From: Bifidobacterium asteroides
GTDB taxonomy: Bacteria; Actinomycetota; Actinomycetes; Actinomycetales; Bifidobacteriaceae
Assembly: GCF_009683175.1 (NCBI RefSeq)
Contig: NZ_WKKW01000002.1
Span: forward strand, 248,001 to 312,000
Length of the DNA stretch: 64,000 bases
Direction of reading: 5' to 3'
The position numbers and the translations under genes are program-made. The notes beneath the pieces are model-generated. The model was given only the letters and a program-made list of their open reading frames with translations. It had not been told where the DNA came from and ran no database searches. Numbering within the stretch: position 1 is the stretch's first letter; every line of letters starts with the position of its first letter. This document shows, in pieces, positions 53,505 through 62,472 of the stretch.

Positions 53505-54539
53505 ATGGTGACGATGAGCGACGTGGCCAAGGAGGCGCAGGTCTCTCGGGCCACTGCCTCCTATGCCCTTCGAGGCGATACCCGCATAGCGGATGACACC
53601 AGGCGCAGGGTCCTGCTTGCCGCCCACAAGCTCCGCTACTCGGCCAATCTGTCGGCCAGAAGCCTGCGCTCAGGCAAGAGCGGCATCATCGGCGTGGCCA
53701 TCTTCGAGCTGGATAAGCCCTACCCTGCGCAGATGAGTGCGGCCATCTCCCGGCAGATCAACGCCCACGGCATGCAGGCCATCATCCAGCAGACCTCCAA
53801 CTCCAAACAGGACGAGGTCTCCATCCTGCGGCATGTGACCAGCCAGCTCTGCGACGGCACCATCTTCAGTCCAGGCAGCATTACCAATGAGGAGATGCAG
53901 GAGCTGGCCGATGGCAAGCCTCTGGTCCTGCTGGACGACCCCTCAGCCGAGCCGGTCTTCGACTCGGTCATGACGGCCGGTTTCGAGGGAGCCGCCATGG
54001 CCGTGCAGCACCTGCTGGACTGTGGATGCCGACGAATAGGCGTGGTGGGTGCCGACATGGCGGCCAGCACCGATCCGGTCCAACGGCACTCAGTCCGTGG
54101 CCGTAGGGTGGCAGGCTGCCTGAAGACCCTGAAGGCCGCCGGAATCGAGGCCCGGCGCGAAGACTTCCTGCCCCTGGATCGCTGGGACGGGGAATTGGCC
54201 CATGACCTGGGCCATCATTTGGCAGAGACGTCCGACCTGCCCTTTGACGGCATCTTCTGCATGACCGACTCCCTGGCCCTGGGCCTGATCCGAGGACTGC
54301 ACGAATGCGGCGTGGAGGTTCCCCGGGACCTGGCCGTCATGGGATTCGACGGCATCCAGGAGGGAGAGTCCTATATACCTTCGCTGACCACCATCAGCAC
54401 CGACAAGGAGGACCTGGCCCGCAAGGCGGTGGATGCCCTCCTGGCCCGCCTACAAGGCGACGACGATGATCGCCCTCCAACCCGGACGATTGCCGACTGC
54501 CGGCTGGTGGTCCGGGAATCCACAGCCAAGATCCACTGA
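53505..54539 (+). CDS. LacI-family transcriptional regulator
   Basis: A 344-residue repressor. TMSDVAKEAQVSRATASYAL (residues 3-22) is the helix-turn-helix and LRYSANLSARSLRSGKSGII the hinge helix region. The sugar-binding part has SVMTAGFEGAAMAVQHLLDC, FDGIFCMTDSLALGLIRGLH and VPRDLAVMGFDGIQEGESYI in the order of periplasmic-binding folds. The start is the ATG at 53505, eight bases from GAAAGG; the ATG at 53514 is an alternative. It diverges from the ABC/GH43 operon and almost certainly binds the mirror operators at 53380-53441. The inducer is unknown. Confidence 0.93.
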   Translation: MVTMSDVAKEAQVSRATASYALRGDTRIADDTRRRVLLAAHKLRYSANLSARSLRSGKSGIIGVAIFELDKPYPAQMSAAISRQINAHGMQAIIQQTSNSKQDEVSILRHVTSQLCDGTIFSPGSITNEEMQELADGKPLVLLDDPSAEPVFDSVMTAGFEGAAMAVQHLLDCGCRRIGVVGADMAASTDPVQRHSVRGRRVAGCLKTLKAAGIEARREDFLPLDRWDGELAHDLGHHLAETSDLPFDGIFCMTDSLALGLIRGLHECGVEVPRDLAVMGFDGIQEGESYIPSLTTISTDKEDLARKAVDALLARLQGDDDDRPPTRTIADCRLVVRESTAKIH

Positions 54540-54553
54540 CAGGATGACAAAAT

Positions 54554-54584
54554 GCCCGCCCAACCGACTTGTGGTTGGGCGGGC
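54554..54584. terminator. Bidirectional terminator between lacI and gnd
   Basis: GCCCGCCCAACC (54554-54565) and GGTTGGGCGGGC (54573-54584) form a perfect 12-base stem with a seven-base loop. A loose T-rich run (CCTTGTGGTTTT) follows on the plus strand, and AAAA-rich sequence precedes it, so it can act for both converging genes. Confidence 0.88.
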
Positions 54585-54606
54585 CCTTGTGGTTTTGGCG
54601 ACAGGT

Positions 54607-56073
54607 TCAGTCCTGCTTGATCTCGGACTTGTCCTCGGCCCAGAGGGTGTGGAAGGCGCCTGGCTGATCCACGCGCCCATAGGTGTGGGCGCCGAAGAGG
54701 TCGCGCTGCCCCTGGATCAGGGCGGCGGGGAGCCTATCTGAACGCAGCCCGTCGTAGTAGGACAGGGAGCTGGCGAAGACGGGGATGGGGATGCCGGCCT
54801 GGGTGGCACGGGCCACAACACGCCGCCAGGAGTCCTGGGCCTGCTCGACCGCCTGCTTGAAGAAGGGGTCGAAGAGCAGGGAGCCCGGCTCACGGCCGGA
54901 GGCGTAAGCATCGGAGATCCGGTTCAGGAACTTGGCCCGGATGATGCAGCCGCCGCGCCAGATGCGGGCGATGGCACCCATGTCCAGCTTCCAACCATAG
55001 ACCTGTGCGCCCTCCTGCATCTCGTTGAATCCCTGGGCATAGGCCACGATCTTGGAGGCGTAGAGAGCCTGGCGGATGTCCTCGATGAAGGACTTGCGGG
55101 CCTCGGGGTCGGAAGCCAGATCAGCCATGACGGCCTTGGGCTGTGGACCCTTCAGACCCTCCTGGGCCGCCTGGTTGCGCAACTCCGGTGAAGAGGAAAG
55201 TCCCCGGGCGAAGACGGCCTCGCCGATGCCGGTCACGGGCACGGCAAGGTCCAGCGCGGTCTGCACGGTCCAGGTGCCGGTGCCCTTCATGCCGGCCTGG
55301 TCGGTGACGATGTCGATGAAGGGCTTGCCTGTGGTGGCATCGGTGTGATGGAGCACCTCGGCGGTGATCTGCACCAGGTAGGAGTTCAGATCCCCCTGGT
55401 TCCACTCCTCGAAGACCTGGGCGATGGCCTCAGGCTCCATGCCCAGGCCCCGGCGCATCAGGTCATAGGACTCGGCAATCACCTGCATATCGGCATACTC
55501 AATGCCGTTGTGGACCATCTTGACGAAGTGGCCCGCCCCATCGGTGCCGATGTGGGTGACGCAGGGTTCACCATCGACCTTGGCTGCGATGGACTCCAGG
55601 ATGGGCCCCAGGGTCTTCCAGGACTCATCGGTCCCACCGGGCATCATGGAGGGTCCCAAGAGGGCGCCCTGCTCACCGCCTGAGACGCCACAGCCCACGA
55701 AGTGCAGCCCACGGGCCCTAATGGCCTTTTCACGGCGGATGGTGTCCTTGAAGTAGGCGTTGCCGGCATCCACGATGATGTCACCCGGCTCCATGAGGTC
55801 GGCCAGATCATTGATCATCTGGTCGGTGGGATCCCCGGCCTTGACCATGATGATGGCCGTGCGGGGCTTGGTCAGCGAGGCCACGAACTCCTGCAGGGTC
55901 TTGGCCGGAACGAAGTGGCCCTCCTGGCCATGATCGTGGATCAGGGTCTCGGTACGCGAATAGTGGCGGTTGTAGACCGCTACGGTATTGCCGTGCCGTG
56001 CCAGGTTCCTGGACAGGCTGGCACCCATGGCGGCCAGACCCACGACTCCGATATTGGCTTGAGCTTGTGTCAT
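54607..56073 (-). CDS. gnd: 6-Phosphogluconate dehydrogenase, long NADP-type
   Basis: A 488-residue enzyme converting 6-phosphogluconate to ribulose-5-phosphate and CO2. IGVVGLAAMGASLSRNLARH opens the NADP fold, and VYNRHYSRTE carries the Asn-Arg pair typical for NADP. GHFVKMVHNGIEYADMQVIA is the catalytic helix with Lys and Glu. GTGTWTVQTALDLAVPVTGI and the long helical part to the end fit the standard 470-490 type. The start is the ATG at 56073, just after AAAGGTG; longer reading to 56181 adds 36 residues without family likeness. It is monocistronic, ended by the terminator at 54554-54584. Confidence 0.96.
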   Translation of the reverse strand: MTQAQANIGVVGLAAMGASLSRNLARHGNTVAVYNRHYSRTETLIHDHGQEGHFVPAKTLQEFVASLTKPRTAIIMVKAGDPTDQMINDLADLMEPGDIIVDAGNAYFKDTIRREKAIRARGLHFVGCGVSGGEQGALLGPSMMPGGTDESWKTLGPILESIAAKVDGEPCVTHIGTDGAGHFVKMVHNGIEYADMQVIAESYDLMRRGLGMEPEAIAQVFEEWNQGDLNSYLVQITAEVLHHTDATTGKPFIDIVTDQAGMKGTGTWTVQTALDLAVPVTGIGEAVFARGLSSSPELRNQAAQEGLKGPQPKAVMADLASDPEARKSFIEDIRQALYASKIVAYAQGFNEMQEGAQVYGWKLDMGAIARIWRGGCIIRAKFLNRISDAYASGREPGSLLFDPFFKQAVEQAQDSWRRVVARATQAGIPIPVFASSLSYYDGLRSDRLPAALIQGQRDLFGAHTYGRVDQPGAFHTLWAEDKSEIKQD

Positions 56074-56185
56074 CACATCACCTTTCGACGGTAGCCCGGA
56101 AAGGCCGGGCACCAGGTTCCATGCCGTCAATTCTATGGCCCGGACCCGATTTGAGCCAGACTCCATAGGGTGAGATTCCACTCAC

Positions 56186-58507
56186 TCAGCCCTTGTGATG
56201 CTTGCCGCCCTTGATCTTTCGGGATGGCAGGACCACGCGCGTCAGCTTGGGAACCGCCCGCGTGGAGACGAACAGGGGCTGCACTTCCACGATGGGGTTG
56301 TAGGGAGCCAGGCCGAACCACTTGATCGGCGAGCCCGCCACCTTGCGGATGGCGTACTTGACCTTCAGCGAGAAGGCGCCTCGGGAGTCGATCTTGGACT
56401 CGGGCATCAGGGCCTTGTGGACCAGCACATAGGTGACTGTACCGATCTGAGGGTCCTCGTCCACCTTGGGGTAGATGGAGGGCTGCTTGGGCAGCTCGCC
56501 GCTGTCGATCAGCTCGTGCATGATCTGGTGCAGGTAGGTGGCCACATTCTGGTCCACCTTGAAGCCAAGCCTCATGCGCACACGGAAGAGGTAGTTGGTG
56601 CCGAAGTTCTCCACCGAGTACTTGCGGGTGTAGGGGGCGTCCGTGGTCTGGACCGAGACGGCCCACCAGGCCCGGGCCCGCTTGGGTCGGTTGGCGAAGA
56701 TGGAGAAGAAGATGTCGGTGTCCAGCCGCCGCATCTCCGCGTCCGAGGTCAGATAGACCAGGTTGTCCGCATAGTAAGGGACGCGGAAGTCGTTGTGGAG
56801 CATCTCCAGGGCGGGCAGGCACTCCTTGGCCGTCATATGCCGCCGCTGCGAGCGCTCCACCTTGGTGCCCACATCCCAGGTGTACATGATGTAGAGGATG
56901 GCCGCAGTCAGCAGCATGGTGAACCAGCCGCCGTGCATGAACTTGGCCATTGAGGCCATGAAGAAGAGGATCTGGATGGCCAGGAAGACCAAGGCGAAGA
57001 GCAGGGAGAGCGCCCGCTTGCCGTCGTGCCAGATATAGTCGGCCAGCAGGACGGTTGTGGTAATCATGGTCACCGTCAGGGCCAATCCGTAGGCGGCCGA
57101 GATGTGTTCGGAATCCTTGAAGATGGCCAGCACCGTCAGCGTGGCCGCGCACAGGACCCAGTTGATGGTGGGGATGTAGAGCTGGCCGCGGGTACGCGCC
57201 GGGTAGCGCACCTGCAGGTGGGGCATCCAGTTGAGGCCGGTGGCCTCCGAGACCATGGTGAAGGCGCCCGTTATCAGGGCCTGCGAGGCGATGACGCCGG
57301 CCGTCACCGACAGGAGGACCGCCACGTAACGCACGGTGGTGGGCATCATCTGGAAGAAGGGGTTGAGCCCATCCACACCCTGCAGGGCCTTATTGTCGCT
57401 GTTACGCAGGATCCAGGCCCCCTGGCCGAAGTAGTTGAAGACCAGGGCGATGTTGATGAAAGGCCAGGTGGCGTAGATGTTGCCGCGGCCCACGTGGCCC
57501 ATATCGGAATAGAGAGCCTCGGCTCCCGTGGTCGACAGGAAGACCGTGCCCATGATGGTCAGACCCACCGGATTCTGCGGGCTGAAGAGGAAGCGAATCC
57601 CGTAGACCGGATTCAGCGCCTCGAAGATGGACCAGTCGTCGCCTATGCAGTAGATGCCGATCAGGGCCAGGAAGGCGAACCAGACCATGACCACGCTGCC
57701 GAAGACCTTGCCGATCCGCTCGGTTCCGCGCGACTGGACCGCAAACAGGATCAGGATGATCACGAAGGTGATGACCATGGTCAGATTTCCGTTTTCACGG
57801 AAGATCGGAGTCAGCACAGGGATGGTCTTGAGGCCTTCGACTGCAGAGGATATGGAGACCGCAGGGGTCAACACAGAATCAGCCAGGAAGGCTGCGCCGC
57901 CGACCATGGCCGGGATGGCCAGCCATTTGCCGTAGTGCCGGACCAGGGTGTACAGGGCGAAGATGCCGCCCTCGCCCTTGTTGTCGATGCGCATGGCCAC
58001 CAGGACGTATTTGACCGTGGTAATCAGCGTGATGGACCAGAAGACCAGGGAGAGCATGCCCAGCACGGCCGCCCTGTCCACACTGGCCATACCGCCCTGC
58101 CCGGCCACGAAGGCCTGCATGGTGTATAGGGGCGAGGTGCCGATGTCGCCGTAGACCACCCCTAGGGCCACGATGCACATGCCCAGACTGATCCTGTCAG
58201 GTGAGGACTGCACCCGCCGCCACCAGCGGCCCAGAGGACCCTTCGGCGGGGTTCGGCGACGCTGGGCCGCCCGCTGGGCCTCGCGCCGGACACGCTTGAG
58301 CTCGTTCTCTTCCTCCCGGGTGCGGGATTTGGCCGAAATCTTTGGTGCCTTGGTAAAGCTCTCCGGGGGAAGTATCGATTCTTTCGTCAACCGACCCTTA
58401 CGGGAGGCCGCCGTCGGCTTCGCCGCTTTTTCACCGGATAACCGGGGTGGTTCGTCAGCGCCCCTGCCATCATCCTGAGCCGCCAACTCATGCCGCTCAT
58501 CCGCCAT
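56186..58507 (-). CDS. kup: Kup-type potassium transporter
   Basis: A 773-residue potassium:proton symporter. LGVVYGDIGTSPLYTMQAF is the family hallmark, and 12 helices follow (about 110-540), with SVLTPAVSISSAVEGLKTIP and GQGAWILRNSDNKALQG as conserved loops. The C-terminal 200 residues are cytoplasmic. The N-terminal 110 residues form an unusual charged extension (ELKRVRREAQRAAQRRRTPP) not found in E. coli Kup (622). Of two in-frame ATGs, 58507 is chosen as it follows GGAGGG at six bases; 58519 lies inside that site. It has no coding partner in the same direction. Confidence 0.94.
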   Translation of the reverse strand: MADERHELAAQDDGRGADEPPRLSGEKAAKPTAASRKGRLTKESILPPESFTKAPKISAKSRTREEENELKRVRREAQRAAQRRRTPPKGPLGRWWRRVQSSPDRISLGMCIVALGVVYGDIGTSPLYTMQAFVAGQGGMASVDRAAVLGMLSLVFWSITLITTVKYVLVAMRIDNKGEGGIFALYTLVRHYGKWLAIPAMVGGAAFLADSVLTPAVSISSAVEGLKTIPVLTPIFRENGNLTMVITFVIILILFAVQSRGTERIGKVFGSVVMVWFAFLALIGIYCIGDDWSIFEALNPVYGIRFLFSPQNPVGLTIMGTVFLSTTGAEALYSDMGHVGRGNIYATWPFINIALVFNYFGQGAWILRNSDNKALQGVDGLNPFFQMMPTTVRYVAVLLSVTAGVIASQALITGAFTMVSEATGLNWMPHLQVRYPARTRGQLYIPTINWVLCAATLTVLAIFKDSEHISAAYGLALTVTMITTTVLLADYIWHDGKRALSLLFALVFLAIQILFFMASMAKFMHGGWFTMLLTAAILYIMYTWDVGTKVERSQRRHMTAKECLPALEMLHNDFRVPYYADNLVYLTSDAEMRRLDTDIFFSIFANRPKRARAWWAVSVQTTDAPYTRKYSVENFGTNYLFRVRMRLGFKVDQNVATYLHQIMHELIDSGELPKQPSIYPKVDEDPQIGTVTYVLVHKALMPESKIDSRGAFSLKVKYAIRKVAGSPIKWFGLAPYNPIVEVQPLFVSTRAVPKLTRVVLPSRKIKGGKHHKG

Positions 58508-58682
58508 AGAGCCCTCCATCGGCCAATGCCTTCACTCATCTACTTCCGGGTGCCGTATGTTGCTGTTTGCGCACACGTGCGACGACAACCGTAGCACTCT
58601 CCCCCCACACTTGGCAGGGGCGATTCAGACCGCGACACACCATAAGCTTAATCCCGGCCTGGCACCGTCCGTCGGACATCCC

Positions 58683-59639
58683 TCACAGGCCATAAACACG
58701 GCGCGTGGTGGCTGCCGTCGCTTCGGCCACTTGGGCCAGGGGGCGGTCCAGGGCATCGGCCATGGCACGCAGGGTGTAGGGAATCATGTATGGGGAGTTG
58801 GTGCGTCCCCGATAGGGCATGGGACTCAGGTAGGGCGCATCGGTCTCCACCATGATGTGGTCCATGCCGACCACGGACAGGGCCTGGCGGATTCCCTCGT
58901 TGCCCTTGTATGAGACCGTCCCCGAGAAACTCAAATACCAGCCATGCTCGGCAGCCACTCGGGCCATCTGTGCATCCCCCGAATAGGAGTGGAAGATCGT
59001 GCGCTCAGGGGCACCGTCCTCCAGCAGGGTCTCAATGACCTGCTGATGGGCGTCGCGGTCGTGGATCTGCATTGGCAAGCCCAACTCCTTGGCCAGGGCG
59101 ATGTGATCGCGGAAGGCCTGCCGCTGAATCTCTTCGGCCCCCTGACCGGTCCGGAAGAGGTCCATGCCCGTCTCCCCAATGGCCACCACCTGGTCGGGAT
59201 ATGCGCGAGCCAGGCGGACGACCTCCTCAAGCGCCTGCTCGAAGGTGATCTCATGCCAGGGCTGATATTTCAGTGGCAGTCCGTCCGGTCCCGGCACCCC
59301 TCGATGGCCGTGAAGGACGGCCTCATTGGGATGGATGGCCAGGGCTGCGTGAACCACCCCGGGATGGGCCAGGGCCATGTCTACAGCCGTCTGCAGATGG
59401 GGCAACTCGCAGCCCACGTCGATGGCCCCGACCACGCCCACGGCCCGGGCCCTTGCCAGCTGCTGGTCGACCGTGCGGACGGGGACCGGATCCTGCCCGC
59501 GCTCCCTGGCCTGCCGGTCCATCTCCTGGGCAAAGGGGACCACAGAGGCCATGTGGGTATGATCGTCGATGACTCCAATGCCTTCGGGCAGCGGCTCGGG
59601 GTCGGGAGCCCAGCTGCGGTCGCGATGATGCCTGCTCAT
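58683..59639 (-). CDS. tatD: TatD-family metal-dependent DNase
   Basis: A 318-residue amidohydrolase-fold nuclease. Metal ligands appear in order: DDHTHM (His27, His29), AIGETGMDL (Glu), QIHDRDAHQQ (His), FHSYSG (His) and VETDAPYL (Asp). TatD proteins cut DNA 3'-5' and take part in repair of oxidised DNA. The ATG at 59639 gives the usual distance to HTH; an upstream ATG at 59666 is possible and neither has a strong ribosome site. In many relatives tatD lies by metG and ksgA; not here. Confidence 0.92.
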   Translation of the reverse strand: MSRHHRDRSWAPDPEPLPEGIGVIDDHTHMASVVPFAQEMDRQARERGQDPVPVRTVDQQLARARAVGVVGAIDVGCELPHLQTAVDMALAHPGVVHAALAIHPNEAVLHGHRGVPGPDGLPLKYQPWHEITFEQALEEVVRLARAYPDQVVAIGETGMDLFRTGQGAEEIQRQAFRDHIALAKELGLPMQIHDRDAHQQVIETLLEDGAPERTIFHSYSGDAQMARVAAEHGWYLSFSGTVSYKGNEGIRQALSVVGMDHIMVETDAPYLSPMPYRGRTNSPYMIPYTLRAMADALDRPLAQVAEATAATTRRVYGL

Positions 59640-59837
59640 GGTCCACAGTCTAGGGTCCCATGCCACCCAAACCGCGACCCGCCCGGACGACCGGCTCTGT
59701 CAAAGGGAAGGTCGGCAGCTAGAATCGCCCATGACGGCCCTGGAACGGTCGGAACGGAAGAGCGAAGAAGCGCCCGCCGTCCGTCCGCCGGTCCCCCGCC
59801 GCCGCGGTACCGTTGCCGTAAGCAGGAAAGGTGGAAC

Positions 59838-60902
59838 ATGTCTACGGATTGGCAACCCTCGTTCGAGGCGACCAGCGCCTACCTCTTCGTCCACTTCACC
59901 GGTCATGAACAGGCTGAGACGGATGAGCAGCTCTACTTCGCCCTCAGCCGCGATGGCCTGCACTGGCATGATCTGCGGGCCCAGGGAGATCCGGTGCTGA
60001 CCTGGAGCGATGGCGAGGGCGGCGTGCGCGACCCCTATATCGTCCGGGGACCAGACGGCCTCTTCCACATCATCGCCACCGATCTGTCCGTCTACCACAG
60101 GGGCGGCTGGCAGGAGGGCAAGGCCACCGTGAACGGTTCCACCGGCCTGGTCATCTGGGATTCACCTGACCTGGCCCACTGGGGCAGGCCCCGCCTGGTG
60201 GATGTTGCCTCGGCCATTCCCAAGGCCGGCATGGCCTGGGCACCGGAGGCCTGCTGGGATGCCGACAAGGAGCAATGGATAGTCTTCTGGGCCACGGCTG
60301 CCGCCGACAGCGCCGAGGGCCCGGCCGCAGCCGACCTGGCCAATGAGCTGGGCGACGGCATCAACATGTACTACGCCACCAGCGCTGACCTGATCACCTT
60401 CTCCCGTCCGGTCAAGTGGATCGACCGCAGCAACGGGATCATCGACACGACCATGCTCAAGGCACCCGACGGCTGGTGGTACCGGGCCTCCAAGGATGAC
60501 CAGATCACCCTGGAACGCACCCGCAACCCCTATGCGGTCACCCATGAGCTGGTGCGCACGGACGACGACCAGGCCTGGTCCTACCTGTCCAACCTGACCG
60601 ACATCTTCGGCCAGGGACGCTACTCCTCACGCTATCTGGAGGGCCCTGAGCTCTTCCTCTACAACGATGCCGATGCCACCGGACCCGACGGCAGGGCCAT
60701 GCCCTTCGGCCTGATCTGCGACCAGTTTGCCGAGGGCCGGGGCTATCTGCCCTTCCGCTCGGCCGATCTGTCATCCAAAGAGCGGCAGGACTGGGCCCTG
60801 GTCACGGACATGAACTTCGGCCGGCTGACCAAGCGCCACGGCTCCATCATGCCCATCACCGAGAGCGAGTATCGGATTTTGAAGCGGGCCCTGACCCGCT
60901 GA
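59838..60902 (+). CDS. GH43-type glycoside hydrolase
   Basis: A 354-residue cytoplasmic five-bladed propeller. SAYLFVHFTGHEQAETDEQL, YFALSRDGLHWHDL, then GVRDPYIVRGPDGLFHIIAT (base Asp), MAWAPEACWD, NGIIDTTMLKAPDGWWYRAS (middle Asp) and RYLEGPELFLYND (acid Glu) place it in GH43. Preferred substrates are probably arabinosyl or xylosyl ends. The start is the ATG at 59838 after GAAAGGTGG; the open frame reaches far upstream through tatD antisense and is not coding. Its 3' end overlaps the converging DUF624 gene by 47 bases. It is alone on this strand. Confidence 0.87.
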   Translation: MSTDWQPSFEATSAYLFVHFTGHEQAETDEQLYFALSRDGLHWHDLRAQGDPVLTWSDGEGGVRDPYIVRGPDGLFHIIATDLSVYHRGGWQEGKATVNGSTGLVIWDSPDLAHWGRPRLVDVASAIPKAGMAWAPEACWDADKEQWIVFWATAAADSAEGPAAADLANELGDGINMYYATSADLITFSRPVKWIDRSNGIIDTTMLKAPDGWWYRASKDDQITLERTRNPYAVTHELVRTDDDQAWSYLSNLTDIFGQGRYSSRYLEGPELFLYNDADATGPDGRAMPFGLICDQFAEGRGYLPFRSADLSSKERQDWALVTDMNFGRLTKRHGSIMPITESEYRILKRALTR

Positions 60903-61557
60903 CTCGCTTTTTGGCAGGTTCGAGCACATGAACGTCCATGCCCGGCAGCCGTCCCCAGGAATAAACGGCAGCCATGTCTGCAAAAAGCGGCACGGCCAGG
61001 CCAAAGGTCACAGCCAGACCCGGCCAGGTGTAGTAGGCCCAGCCCGTGATCATGAGCAGGGCCAGGACCATCAGGGAGCATAGGGGACGCCCAACCACCA
61101 TGGACAGGGCGGTCCGGGTTGCCCAGAGCGGCCCCTCGTCGAAGTTGGACCGCACCGGCCAACTGAGCAGGACGAAGAGCCCATACAGCAGGTTGAGCAG
61201 GAGGAGCAGCCCGGAGACCACCGGTGTCAGGGTGCCCATATCATTGATCATGGTCAACCAGTACTCCCAGATCAGGAGGGCCCAGACCAGGAACTGGGGC
61301 CATCCGAAGCGGTTGGCCGCGACCAGTTCTGAGCGCCAGGCCCGGTGGAAGATCATCCAGGTTTGCTTGACCGTCCATGAGCGGTCCCTCAGGTCCAGCA
61401 GCCAAGTCCGGTAAGTGGTGCATGTGGCCGCCATGGAGGGGAAGAATCCAACCAGTACCAGTCCCAGCAGAGTGTGAGCCAGAAAGGCCACATGGACTAC
61501 GAATATCATCATGATGATTCGGCACAGGAACTCGTATCCCACTGCGAAGCGCTTCAT
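60856..61557 (-). CDS. DUF624 (YesL-family) membrane protein
   Basis: A 233-residue protein with five or six helices (about 10-35, 75-95, 100-130, 150-180, 185-210), fitting DUF624/YesL: small membrane proteins found with polysaccharide-uptake genes. MKRFAVGYEFLCRIIMMIFV starts the first helix, and GFFPSMAATCTTYRTWLLDL is the conserved loop. Function is unknown; a role in sugar-transport complexes is guessed. The ATG at 61557 is after AAAGGGG and overlaps the stop of the GH43 gene by four bases, so it is the last gene of the Lpl-type ABC operon. Confidence 0.82.
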   Translation of the reverse strand: MKRFAVGYEFLCRIIMMIFVVHVAFLAHTLLGLVLVGFFPSMAATCTTYRTWLLDLRDRSWTVKQTWMIFHRAWRSELVAANRFGWPQFLVWALLIWEYWLTMINDMGTLTPVVSGLLLLLNLLYGLFVLLSWPVRSNFDEGPLWATRTALSMVVGRPLCSLMVLALLMITGWAYYTWPGLAVTFGLAVPLFADMAAVYSWGRLPGMDVHVLEPAKKRVSGSGPASKSDTRSR

Positions 61558-62468
61558 CGCCACCCCTTTCCTGGATCCCATTGTTCCCGCCATAGCAGAC
61601 GAACGCAACCGTCGTCAATCGATATGGGCAGGGTCACCAGCGGAGATTCGCCCAGGTGGTCCGGTCGCCACCGATCTCCGATGTACAGGCAGGGCAGGGC
61701 TGGATCCTCTGACAGGGGCACGATGGCGTCGCACTGCGACTGGTAGGTCTGCGTTCCCAGAGGCGCCACAGGCTTCCATGGGCCCCAAGGCCCGCGCAAG
61801 TCCCGCGAAACAGCCACCATGTTGTCATTGCAGTCCCAACCGGTCAACTGCGAACCAAACCAGTAGTACCAGTCGCCCCGGTGCAGGAGGATGGGGGACT
61901 CATAGCCGAAGCGGCCGTCCCGGCCACGCAGACAGGCCAGATCCTCCACCAGAGACAGATAGTCCCTTGAGAGCCGGTAGATGTGGGTTCCCTGATCCCG
62001 GTCCTCGGAGACCAGATACCCGCTGCCATCCCGGTCCTGGAAGGCGAAGATGTCACGGCTGGCATTCATGCCGAACCGCATGGTTGAAAGAGGCCGGAAG
62101 GGTCCCTCGGGCCGTTCGCTGACAGCCGTGCCCACATGGGCGTAACGGTAATCACCCTCACCGTCCACATGCAGGTACATGACATAGAGCCCGTTGGCTG
62201 GACAGCGCAGAACCCGGGGGCGCTCCACGATCCGCTCCGGAGAGGTCATCCCTCCCGGAGCCCCAACTGGCAGAGCACAGCCCAGATCGTGCCAGTGAAC
62301 GAAGTCCTCAGTGGTGTAGCAGCAGATTCCTCCGAACCGGCTACCCCCGGTCTTGATCTCGCCATAGGCCAGCCAGCGGCCACCGTCTTTCAGCATGCCC
62401 AGGGCGTGCAGCTGGGCCACGGACCCGTCCGCCCGCCTGACCAACTGCACACCCGGTATGAGGCTCAT
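61554..62468 (-). CDS. GH43-like hydrolase (subfamily 24 type, exo-galactanase-like)
   Basis: A 304-residue propeller. HALGMLKDGGRWLAYGEIKT, then FGGICCYTTEDFVHWHDLGC, ERIVERPRVLRCPANGLYVM, ASRDIFAFQDRDGSGYLVSE and GYESPILLHRGDWYYWFGSQ resemble the GH43_24 exo-beta-1,3-galactanase group, which acts on arabinogalactan side chains. In this group the usual base Asp is missing, and here the N-terminal Asp-Pro of GH43 is likewise absent. Start at 62468 lies four bases after the stop of the upstream permease. It has no signal peptide; it works on imported oligosaccharides. The family call is by remembered motif pattern. Confidence 0.75.
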   Translation of the reverse strand: MSLIPGVQLVRRADGSVAQLHALGMLKDGGRWLAYGEIKTGGSRFGGICCYTTEDFVHWHDLGCALPVGAPGGMTSPERIVERPRVLRCPANGLYVMYLHVDGEGDYRYAHVGTAVSERPEGPFRPLSTMRFGMNASRDIFAFQDRDGSGYLVSEDRDQGTHIYRLSRDYLSLVEDLACLRGRDGRFGYESPILLHRGDWYYWFGSQLTGWDCNDNMVAVSRDLRGPWGPWKPVAPLGTQTYQSQCDAIVPLSEDPALPCLYIGDRWRPDHLGESPLVTLPISIDDGCVRLLWREQWDPGKGWR

Positions 62469-62472
62469 GATC

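Noticed and set aside
57026-58129. A 367-codon open frame opposite kup
   Set aside because: The product is Gly/Asp/His-rich, typical for the reverse of a hydrophobic protein in G+C-rich DNA.
58944-59837. Upstream extension of the GH43 gene at 59838
   Set aside because: The open frame is antisense to tatD; the ribosome site and the family N-terminus both begin at 59838.
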